Positions 55,141 to 64,000 of a DNA stretch of 64,000 bases are shown here, piece after piece. Below the pieces are notes generated by a model that did not search any database, was not told the DNA's origin, and saw nothing but the letters and a program-made list of their open reading frames with translations. The stretch comes from Hormiphora californensis (lineage: Eukaryota; Ctenophora; Tentaculata; Cydippida; Pleurobrachiidae). How positions within the stretch are numbered: the stretch's first letter is position 1; each line of letters starts with the position of its first letter. The translations under genes and the position numbers were made by a program. Location of the stretch: the NCBI GenBank assembly GCA_020137815.1, contig CM035358.1, forward strand, positions 3,148,292 to 3,212,291, written 5' to 3'.

Positions 55141-55223
55141 TAAACAATAACAACCAACACAATAATACCACTCTCAGTGTCCCTAGTTTCCCACTGAGAG
55201 ACATCTCCACTCTCTCTCCCCCA

Positions 55224-58200
55224 CTAAGCAGAATCCTTGGGACGTGGTGAAACAGGGAAATCTGTTTTCTCAATCCACTCTGCCACTTTCAGTCGAGTTC
55301 GTTCCAGAATTGTTGGGTCCTCACTTTTACAGTAGAATAAAAGATGATTCTGGGACCAGGACAGAGGGACAAACATGCTGCACTGAGAGAGAGGGGGTGT
55401 TAGATATGTGAAATATGGGGATTTATCTGGAGGCTAGGATACAGAATTGTTATGTTCTAACCCTCCCTTAACGTTGTAAAGGAAAGGGGCCCGAATCACA
55501 GTCTAGCCAGGCAAATACAGAATAGGAATATTGGATCACTGTGTTGCAGTACAGACCTGGTTATACATCTGTGCAGTGGAGATGGTGCCATGTTTATCAT
55601 AGAAGATGACAGGTTCCATCGGATCACCATTCTTACTCCACTTGCCAAAGTTCAGCTTTAATTTCTAGCAGGGGAATGAGGAATGTAGTAAATATGAGGT
55701 GGGAGAATTAGAATTAGAAAGATAGGAATCACAATCAGATAGGGACCTAACAGCCCTTATTACCTCAACAGTAAGATGTGGTGTAAGGTCCTCCTCACCT
55801 CCTAATACCTCCTTCAATAGGGTCTTATTGTCCTGAAAAACAATATAAAATAGAAATGTCCAACTGAGCAGGTTTAAATTAGAAAGGGACATGCTTGTTC
55901 TATTGCTTACCGGGAAGGTACGATTTGAGGGTGGGGTCTCCCTTATTAATGTGTATAACTGCCTCGTGTGTATCCGGCGCAGGAGAGCTTTAGCCTGCAA
56001 GAAACGCTAGTTGGCACGGTCAGTTCATTGTGTCAGAAGTCATTGTGTTAGGTGAATAACATGACAGAAACATATGAATTTGTCCAATGATATCAGTAAC
56101 ATACCTGTTTCATTTCCTCAGTGGTACTACCCCTAAAGTTAGATATTTGTTCGAGGATTCCGTCAGTCAATGTCAGATAAACCTCCATGTTATTTGGGGA
56201 TTCTGATAGGCTGCATTCTGGGTACAAATCTGACGTGTCTACCAGTCGTAACACATCGGCAATCCTGGGGATAATCTCTATCAGTACTGTGGTGGTATAG
56301 TTGTGGGTTAACGGGTGGAATTAGACTCACATTAACGCGACAGCTACAGTTGTTGGGTGTTGGTATGCAATCCGTCGAAGGTGCATTCTCAGATAAAACA
56401 TGTTGAACAGGTTGTCCTTTTCCTACGAAGCAATAAATTGTGGTAATTATGTGGGATTAAATTCCAGAACACCAACTTGACTGAACGACTGTCTACTACA
56501 ATGTTCTAGACATGCTGTCTAGACATAATTGCCACACCTACATTCCAAAGGTGTTAAAAATGTCAGTTTATGCTAAAGTGGATTGTTGCTGACTCACACT
56601 TTTGTTGTGAGAGAGGCTCCGCGCGCGCTCAACAGTCGTGAAATGGAAACATTCCACAGAATCTGTGGAACTTCGCGCGTCAATCAGGAAACACGGTTCT
56701 CCGGGAGATTTAGATACTAGAGGGTCCTCGAATTAACTGGTTTAACAGATTTCCACTTTACTGTCACCACAACAGCTAGTTATATCTTGACTGTTTTAAA
56801 CATTTATAACTCACTGCTGCAGCATTCTGCTTCAAGCTGCAGGCTGCATGCAGCATATAAACGAGAAAGCAGATTGAGAGAGAGTGCAGTATGCGTGTAA
56901 CATGTACTATCCACAGACAGTATACACTAATAACTGCTGGTGTGTACAATGTATACCTTGTCTCTGATGGCTATCCTCTGCTCTCCCTCACAGTCGACCA
57001 GTTTTATTCGGTTTATCAATCGCCTAATGAGAGAAAGCATTTCTTAATTAACACAGCAATCTGAGTTAATTAATTAAAATTTCACACTTTTTCCCTGCCA
57101 ATCACCAGCGAATTGATCGGCCGTGTCCTGGCTCAAACCCTTTCTACATCCAACTCCCTGAAATACCTACCCTCCCCTGACCCATCCCCCCTGACCCCTC
57201 CTACCTCCAATCAAAAGTGCAGTTGAGTCCAAAGAAATAACAATCCCGTAACAGGTAATCAAATTTATCCACATCAATCCCTGTTCTCTCATTAGCGACT
57301 ATCTGAAGACGGGGGAAGTATTAGTTGTCTTTCTGTCAGTAGAATATACTGGACTCAATGAAATAATAACTTCCTATCTCTGCTTGTAATATATGTCGTC
57401 ATAGAGATAATACATACAGGCTAGGTGGTATGACAGGGTGTGTCATTTACTCGGCTTGGATTGACATACAAGCTATCTAGCGTATTTGATTATTCCACTA
57501 GGATATCAATCGACAATCATTACACCTTATTATAGGCCAGTCATATGACGTTGTGAAATGGAACTAATTGATCTAAAAGCGATTCTCTACAACCACTGGT
57601 GGTTGTAGAGACCCATTGGAGGGCCCTGGAAGTGGAATTGCTTTTAGATCAATTACTTCCTTTTTCAGCGATATATCGACGTCATATGACTGGCCTATTA
57701 TTACACTTTCGGTGTTTCTTCCTGATGTATGGAATGGTCTCCCCCTTGAGCTCAGATCAGTTCATCCTGTTGATCTGTTTAAGGCAAGACTAAAGACAAG
57801 GTTATTCCAGGAGGCATTCGGATCTGCTTCAGAGTTGTAATCGGAGGTGCCCTATCCTTCCCCTTTCCCGTGTCGAGCAGACAATTCTAGCATAGCAATT
57901 CCTTACTACTTCCCTTCCTAGGGCTATTATAGCAGGGGGGCTGCTGATGCAGTTGAGCTGACTTTTGTTTGTAGCATGAGGGCTGCTGGCTTTGTTATCC
58001 CGATTTATAGTCTGTTATTTAATTTCAGCTAACAAGTTGTTTTCCAGAAGTTTATGTGTCCCGTTTTTCCTTAGGCTTTTTTCAATTTTTTGGAGTATAT
58101 AATCAGTAGATGTGTCTATTTTGTTCTAAGTGAGTCAGGATATTAACTATCTTGGTGTACCGCTCTGAATCTGGGCAGTGTTGGACTCATGTCAATGATC

Positions 58201-61200
58201 CAGCCCTGTCTGGACTGAGCGGTATACTAAAAACCCTTTATTATTATTATTATTATTATAATATATATAATATATGCCTAAGTGCTGCATGCTATTTTAG
58301 TCTGTAGTGTGTAACCAAACACTCACTGTAACCTAGATAGTAACTGAAGACTCCAATTCCAGCTAACCCCCGCTCTCTTCCCTCTCCCTAGCTGGATATC
58401 TCTATGTCCAGTTTCGTTCCTTTTGCATTATTTTACTCGACCCTCTTATCAAATCACAAGCTTTGCAAACTGCTGCCTTTCTTCCATTGCCTTTCCCACA
58501 TTTGTCAGCCTCCTAACTTGCTAACTGTACAACTTGCTAACTGTATAACCCCTTGAAGGATCGAAATGGAAGCTCAGGACCTGTTTAATATTGGTGGTGA
58601 TGACACCAGACTACTTCTGGTAGCGTCCTACCTCAAGTACATCCTACCTGTACTGGTAGTGGTGACAGTAGCACTTTCAATAGTCAACCTGGTAATGGCA
58701 GTGAACAGTGAACCGTGTCAGAGACCCAGCTACCTTGTCTACTGCAATATCCTAATGTCAGGTATAGTGTGTTTATTTGCTGTCAATACAACTCAGCACT
58801 GGTGCAGCACCAGCACTGCTGCAGTACACAGTAGTATCACACGTCAGGGGTGTGTGTGTTCTGTGTGTACAATGTGACACTACTGTAGTAGCTATATTAG
58901 GCAGATGGGGGTGCACGCACTTTTATTGAGTTCACTATGACACCTCATTTACTCTCCAGATTTAGTGATAGCACTGGGGGCTGTCTTCCTGACCCTGTAC
59001 ATTGTGAAACCTGGTACAACATGGTTTTTACACTGGTTCAATAACATGATATGGATCTCATTCTATGCTGGGGAACCACTACTATTCACCCTCGCTCTCC
59101 TAAGGGTAATACCAAGATAATCCCGTCTCAAGACCTCAGCTGATATTTTATAATCACTTTTAATTCTGTTAATGAAAAATACCTAATGCCTAACTCCCTG
59201 CAGATCATGGCTTGGAGGTTGAGTGCAAATTACTGGATAGATAACGGTCCTAATGTTGCTAAGATTATGATGGCAGTATCTTGGTGTGTGGGTCTAACTG
59301 TCACCATTCTACACAATATCTACCCTAAATGGACAGATCCCTGGACTCTTGCCAAGGATGTCCTAAACTTGACACTGATATTCAGCACAATAGTACTAAA
59401 CTTGGTAGTGTGGTTGAGGTTGAGGCAGCTGAGGCAGTTCCCACAGTATTACAATTGTGCAGTGACATCACTGTGGTTGTTCATCAACTACCTACCGTGC
59501 AGCCTTTATTATGCTACCTGCTACTCCATATGGGTGGTGGGATACATCATCGGTAAGAATGAACGGGAGATTCTCCCGAGGAGAAATTTAAAAAAAGGGA
59601 GATAGGGAAGGAAAGGGTAGGGTAGGGAAGGAGAAAGAGAGAAAGGGAGAAGGACCGACAGAAAGACATCCCCAGTGGTGCTCGATTGAAAATCTTAACT
59701 CTATCGAAATATTTTGAACGGCAAAATTTGAAGAAAATAGCTCATCTGAACGGCAAAATTCACAACAACCAAAACCAAACCCAATTTGTGACTAAGTGTG
59801 GTCTAATGAACAGTTTAGAACCGTAGATAGGCGGTAGATCGGTAAGATAGAGTCAATTTATTTCATAGGTCTACTAGTGATACTTAGTCAAAATTTGCCA
59901 AAATGGCTTATTTGATGAGTTAAAATTCAAAACAACCAAAACCAAACCCCATTTGTGACTAAGTGTGGTCTAATGAACAGTTTAGAACCGTAGATAGGCG
60001 GTAGATCGGTAAGATAGAGTCAATTTATTTCATAGGTCTACTAGTGAGACTTAGTCAAAATTTGAGAAAATGGCTTATTTGATGAGTTAAAATTCAAAAC
60101 AACCAAAACCAAACCCCATTTGTGACTAAGTGTGGTCTAATGAACAGTTTAGAACCGTAGATAGGCGGTAGATCGGTAAGATAGAGTCAATTGATTTCAT
60201 AGGTGTAGTGAGTATTAGTGACACGAATAAGGTATAAAGCCGTTGAAAAACGTCAATCTACATCTCCGATGTGGCCGAGTGGCTAAGGCGCCATACTTAT
60301 CACACACAAGGTCCCGGGTTCGAACCCCGCACATAAATTTTACATTTTTTACTGAAATTTTCCAACGGCAACGCTTTTTTGAACGGCCAATTCAATTTGA
60401 ACGTTAAGCAATCGAGCACCACTGGGAAGACATCTAACATGTTTTTTATTTCAGATGACCCACATTTGTGCACTACCGAAACATGGTTTGGTCTTCTTCT
60501 TTGTTCAAATGTTGGCCGACACTATCTAGCAACATGCCTCATGCTCCTTCAGTCACTAGGGAACAATCTAATCCTCTTGTCCGAGGCACAAAACAGAGAG
60601 ACATTGCGACTTCTTGTTCTTTACGTTATTGAAATGTGTCGATGTGATAGAAACACTTTCTCTGCATCTGATTATGATTACTTGATGTGATGTATTCTCA
60701 CCTCATAAAGAAAACTTTTTGATTCGTCTCGTCCTGTGAAGGGCCATCGTTGGGTCTGGTGATGAAAATAGTGTGATAATTAATAGAAACTGAAGATTAT
60801 AGGAGCTGAAGATTAGGAGCTACCAATTTCGAAAAATAATTGTTGGGCAATTCCACAACTTTATCTGTTCAATACAACATTTATTTCCTTATAAAGATAT
60901 TTTTACCTCGTTTTGTTTAAAATCCTTGGCATTGACGAGTTCCTTAATAAAAGTAATATCAGTTGAAGTAATACCACATTCCTCCAGTGACGTCCTAACC
61001 TTTTCGTGATGCTCTAATATGTGATCTAACGGTGATAGAGAGGGGTTCATAAAATTGAAAACAGGAGTAATAACTACGGTAGTTGAGATGCTAGAAGTAA
61101 TTTCAATATTGAGTGCAGTAGGAGTTGATAAGGACCATTACCGAAAACAAGACAGGACTGCAGTTCGTGAGACCAGGAAAACCGGCCTTCAATAAAAGAA

Positions 61201-61930
61201 TTGTCAAACAAGTGGGAGAAGGGACCGTGCCCTAAATCATGGATCAGACCTGCTATCTGAGAGGGAGGGGATAGGAAGGCGTGTTATGTTATACATGTAA
61301 CATGTTCCTTTATATTTGTATGTGTGGGACGCGGTGAAACAGGGTGGAGCAAGCCAAAGTAAGGCATTAAAATGTCAGCTTTGCCTTTCAAGATAGGTAC
61401 CTATATTTTATTGCGTTACTACCAGGAACCGACCGAATCAGGAAATACTGGTCCCTGATTGGCTGATAACTAGTCAGGTGACCTAAATAACGAGTTCTGA
61501 TTGACTGTTTACTTGTTTCGGTCGGTTCCTGGTTACTACCTGGACACACAGTTTATCCACTGGAGTTATGGTGTCAGTTTGTGTTGACAGTCTGTCAATA
61601 AACTGTCCTGCGAGATAGGCCACACCAATACTGTGCTCAAATCTATTGTGAGTCGCTCCTAGATAGATAGGGAAAGTGTTTCAATATATTATGAAGCTAA
61701 ACGATATATCGCATTACTATAACACACACCCGATCACACTAGAATTATATCCTTAGCCACTCTACCGATATTAACCTCCTACCCAAACACCTACCAGGGT
61801 ACACATAGTAGCATGTCCCGGTTTGTTTTATATTTCGTAATCTCTGGAACTCAGGAGTATCAATAATAAGTACCAGCGTCCTCTCCAGCTCTATAGTTCC
61901 GTGTATGGGGTCATTAAAGATATAACTCAT
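55224..61930 (-). CDS. SAMHD1-like HD-domain dNTP triphosphohydrolase
   Basis: Hydrolyses dNTPs to deoxynucleosides and triphosphate if it keeps SAMHD1 activity. Exons: (61931)-61795, 61658-61540, 61256-61142, 61025-60907, 57302-57205, 57023-56957, 56422-56331, 56264-56105, 55994-55911, 55832-55764, 55664-55557, 55382-55224. The start is unsure: the ATG at 61930 lies 1 bp after a splice acceptor, so 5' exons (the SAM domain in vertebrates) probably lie further right and were not found. HD-family marks: [25 protein letters not shown] and [14 protein letters not shown]. Later exons follow the family order ([54 protein letters not shown]) to a C-terminus with [10 protein letters not shown]. About 30 residues before IVANERTG seem missing, so an exon in the 60906-57303 interval may be unrecognised. 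That intron hosts a plus-strand 7TM gene and a LINE fragment. Confidence 0.88.
57533..58258 (+). mobile_element. LINE 3'-end remnant with inverted duplication and TTA-repeat tail
   Basis: [20 protein letters not shown] followed by [11 protein letters not shown] (about 57733-57822) is the typical C-terminal motif of reverse transcriptases of several LINE clades. A stop follows at 57838-57840, then ~400 bp of 3' UTR-like DNA and a (TTA)n run at 58237-58258, a common LINE tail. Upstream, 57533-57600 and 57600-57700 form an inverted repeat (TATAGGCCAGTCATATGACG and its complement), which truncates the element. It lies in the SAMHD1-like intron. Confidence 0.75.
58566..60690 (+). CDS. four-exon divergent 7TM (GPCR-like) protein nested in the SAMHD1-like intron
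   Basis: Exons 58566-58761, 58960-59105, 59204-59552, 60455-60690 join in phase to 308 codons. Seven hydrophobic segments are visible: [131 protein letters not shown]2 carries the (N/S)xxLxxSD-like LMSDLVIAL, TM3 is followed by RIMAWR instead of DRY, and TM7 has GNNLILLSE instead of NPxxY. A class A relative is likely but divergent. The acidic C-terminus ends SASDYDYLM. Intron 3 contains a 756-bp hAT-like element. Opposite strand to its host gene. Confidence 0.72.
59671..60426. mobile_element. 756-bp non-autonomous hAT-like element with internal repeats and tRNA-like segment
   Basis: Ends CCCAGTGGTGCTCGATTG / CAATCGAGCACCACTGGG, flanked by the perfect 8-bp repeat AAGACATC (59663-59670, 60427-60434). 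Inside are three 167-bp tandem units (TTTGTGACTAAGTGTGG at 59785, 59952, 60119) and a tRNA-like segment at 60268-60336. CAGTGGT ends plus an 8-bp duplication fit hAT. It lies in intron 3 of the nested 7TM gene; the right duplication ends 20 bp before the acceptor. Confidence 0.85.
60268..60336 (+). other. tRNA-like sequence with A and B boxes inside the hAT-like element
   Basis: TGGCCGAGTGG (A box) and GGGTTCGAACCCC (B box with T stem), ~40 bp apart, resemble a tRNA-Ser or -Leu without a proper variable arm. The acceptor stem does not close cleanly. Probably a captured tRNA pseudogene or SINE head rather than a working tRNA. Confidence 0.5.
61423..61531 (-). mobile_element. 109-bp hAT-like MITE, copy D (inverted)
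   Basis: Same family as copies A-C in the opposite orientation, flanked by the perfect 8-bp repeat GTTACTAC (61415-61422 and 61532-61539). On the minus strand the right-hand duplication reads GTAGTAAC and is exactly positions +1 to +8 of the SAMHD1-like intron that starts at 61539. The donor itself is therefore part of the target duplication. Confidence 0.92.
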
Positions 61931-61939
61931 GCTAGATAG

Positions 61940-62700
61940 AGATCAGGGTTGTGAACATAGTTATATTGGAGGAGTGGTGGATAATATGGGAAGGAATGTC
62001 TTCAGGGGTTTTCAGGAAGGGTGCTGGGTACTGGCGGGGGTACTGCACCGGGGAGAAAACAAAGCATTTAACAGTTGAAGCCGATGTTATAACTCTTTAC
62101 AATATACATCTAACGGCGCACGTGATCACAAAAATCTTTGATATTTACAAACTTGGAACACGATCTTCATGTCTAGGGGTCAGCCACAGTCTCAAAGAGA
62201 TGATTAAAATATTTGACAAAAACTAACGCTATCTGTGAACAACCCCATAACACTTTTTAAACAGCACCATGATTTATAGTGTCACACAAATCATGTTGTC
62301 TGTTGTGGGAGCTTCCTGTTGGGATAGAGACGGTTTAATAACCATAGATCTAAACTTCAACAAATCACTCCCTAACAAATTAATTAAATAATATTTATAG
62401 GTTGGGGAGAGGTTTCAAAAAACGATGAACAGAGATACAAATCAAATCACATTTGATATTATTAACTTTATAAAGTTGAGAAAACTAAACCCTGGTATGG
62501 TAAAAGTAGAAAATATATTCTGCCCCATTTGAAAATGATATGAACTAGGGGTATCGAAAAACGGATCGCTCACTCTCTCTTTCTCAGCTCTCTCTTTCTC
62601 TTTCTCATTCTCTCTTTTCAAAGTTAGTTGCTCGTATATACGGTTATAGGAAAAATATAGAAATGTATCAATATTAGATATAAATTAAATTAATAACTTA
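61940..62700. other. region right of the SAMHD1-like gene, no gene found
   Basis: Expected to contain SAMHD1-like 5' exons, but none could be recognised by motif. There is a short CT-rich stretch at 62570-62620 and otherwise AT-rich unique sequence. Confidence 0.35.
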
Positions 62701-64000
62701 CTCGACCAAAACGCGGAGTTTTTACGTCAGCCGACCCGAAACCGGATTAAATTTGGGCACCCGCTGGTCTAAGGGTCTCCAAATACGTCAAAATATGTTT
62801 AAATTATCATTTGGGATCATGCAGACCTTTTAATTACATGTAATTACCCTTTAATTACATGCAATTACATTTTAATTACATGTAATTACTTCCAATTACA
62901 TTCCAATTACTTCAGCACCTCGAGAGCTTTCGAACGCACCCTAGAACACCTTTATACTCCTTCTAATTGCCGAGTTCTGTATACCCCATATTTTGACTGT
63001 TTTTCGCGTCCTACCCATTATAGGTTTGGGCACACCCATCGCCACACCCCCTATACGTCGCGGGACCTCGAGACCTTTCCAACGAGCCATAGAACACCTC
63101 TCTACTACTTCAGGGGGCTTCAAAACTTTCACTCTAAAAATATCTATGGTTTTATGGTTTATGGTTACCTCGACCAAAACGCGGAGTTTTTACGTCAGCC
63201 GACCCGAAACCTGATTAAATTTGGCCACTCGCTGGTCTCGGAGCCTCCAAATATGTCAAAATATGTCTAAATTGTCATTTGGGGTCATTTAGACCTTTTA
63301 ATTACATTTAATTACCCTTTAATTGCATGTAATTACATTTTAATTACATGTAATTACTTCCAATTACATTCCAATTACTTCAGCACCTCGAGAGCTTTCG
63401 AACGCACCCTAGAACACCTTTCTACTCCTTCTAATTGCCGAGTTCTGTATACCCCTTATTTTGACTGTTTTTCGCGTCCTACCCCTTATAGGTTTGGGTA
63501 TGGCCATCGCCACACCCCCTATACGTCGCGGGACCTCGAGACCTTTCCAACGAGCCATAGAACACCTCTCTACTACTTCAGGGGGCTTCAAAACTTTCAC
63601 TCTAAAAATATCTATGGTTTTATGGTTTTATGGTTTTATGGTTACTCGACCAAAACGCGGAGTTTTTACGTCAGCCGACCCGAAACCTGATTAAATTTGG
63701 CCACCCGCTGGTCTCAGAGCCTCCAAATATGTCAAAATATGTCTAAATTGTCATTTGGGGTCATTTAGACCTTTTAATTACATGTAATTACCCTTTAATT
63801 ACATGTAATTACATTTTAATTACATGTAATTACTTCCAATTACATTCCAATTACTTCAGCACCTCGAGAGCTTTCGAACGCACCCTAGAACACCTTTCTA
63901 CTCCTTCTAATTGCCGAGTTCTGTATACCCCTTATTTTGACTGTTTTTCGCGTCCTACCCCTTATAGGTTTGGGTATGGCCATCGCCACACCCCCTATAC
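62701..64000. repeat. ~470-bp tandem repeat array, runs off the right edge
   Basis: CTCGACCAAAACGCGGAGTT begins units at 62701, 63169 and 63645 (468 and 476 bp). Each unit contains a cluster of TAATTACATGTAATTAC palindromes, a GCACCTCGAGAGCTTTCGAA stretch and CGTCGCGGGACCTCGAGACC. Units differ by scattered substitutions and short indels (for example two to three copies of TTTTATGG before each new unit). No gene is seen within. Confidence 0.9.

Noticed and set aside
60268-60336. Functional tRNA-Ser or tRNA-Leu gene
   Set aside because: Good A and B boxes, but the acceptor stem does not close, the variable arm is missing, and it is embedded in a transposon.
63000-63700. Repeated basic frames in the right-edge array
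   Set aside because: Mirror the tandem units on both strands; no evidence of coding.

Overview
The window is nuclear DNA from an animal. Genes are split by short GT-AG introns (often 60-250 bp). They encode metazoan proteins: a dynamin with PH and proline-rich domains, a SAMHD1-like HD phosphohydrolase, a CCDC96-like ciliary coiled-coil protein, a Rho-like GTPase, arylsulfatase-like and rhodopsin-like proteins, and a long immunoglobulin-superfamily (IgSF) receptor. The compact layout and the density of short DNA-transposon relatives fit an early-branching animal such as a sponge. That placement is inference.

Layout. 1-3816: an intron of the IgSF gene filled by about 7.5 near-identical 457-bp tandem repeats. 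3889-27906 (minus strand): the IgSF gene, with signal peptide at 27906 and exons joining in phase down to 3889; it runs off the left edge. Its 15.3-kb intron (21091-5740) holds, on the opposite strand, a tandem array of an unrecognised ~790-residue protein family: one 5'-truncated, two intact, two frameshifted and one fragmentary copy. 29148-40367 (minus): dynamin, nearly complete. Inside one of its introns lies a plus-strand arylsulfatase lacking its catalytic N-terminus, beside a suspicious low-complexity block. 40.4-45.4 kb: transposon relatives and foldbacks. 45662-49039 (plus): the CCDC96-like gene, hosting an antisense three-exon gene for a 70-residue secreted peptide. 49633-52052 (plus): a Rho-like GTPase with two competing 3' ends. 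52144-53211 (minus): a single-exon 7TM receptor. 55224-61930 (minus): SAMHD1-like gene, hosting a plus-strand four-exon 7TM gene in its largest intron. 62701-64000: another tandem array running off the right edge.

Most notable signals: (a) two 271-bp elements, each a chain of hairpins with an invariant 10-nt loop and stems that differ by compensatory changes; (b) four copies of a 109-bp hAT-like MITE, all with perfect 8-bp target duplications and all just downstream of a 5' splice site; (c) the undescribed gene family nested in the IgSF intron; (d) a tiny antisense secreted-peptide gene; (e) a Rho-like GTPase whose exon phases allow either a CaaX-like or a transmembrane C-terminus. Exon boundaries were read by eye from GT/AG sites and phase; no transcript evidence was available.
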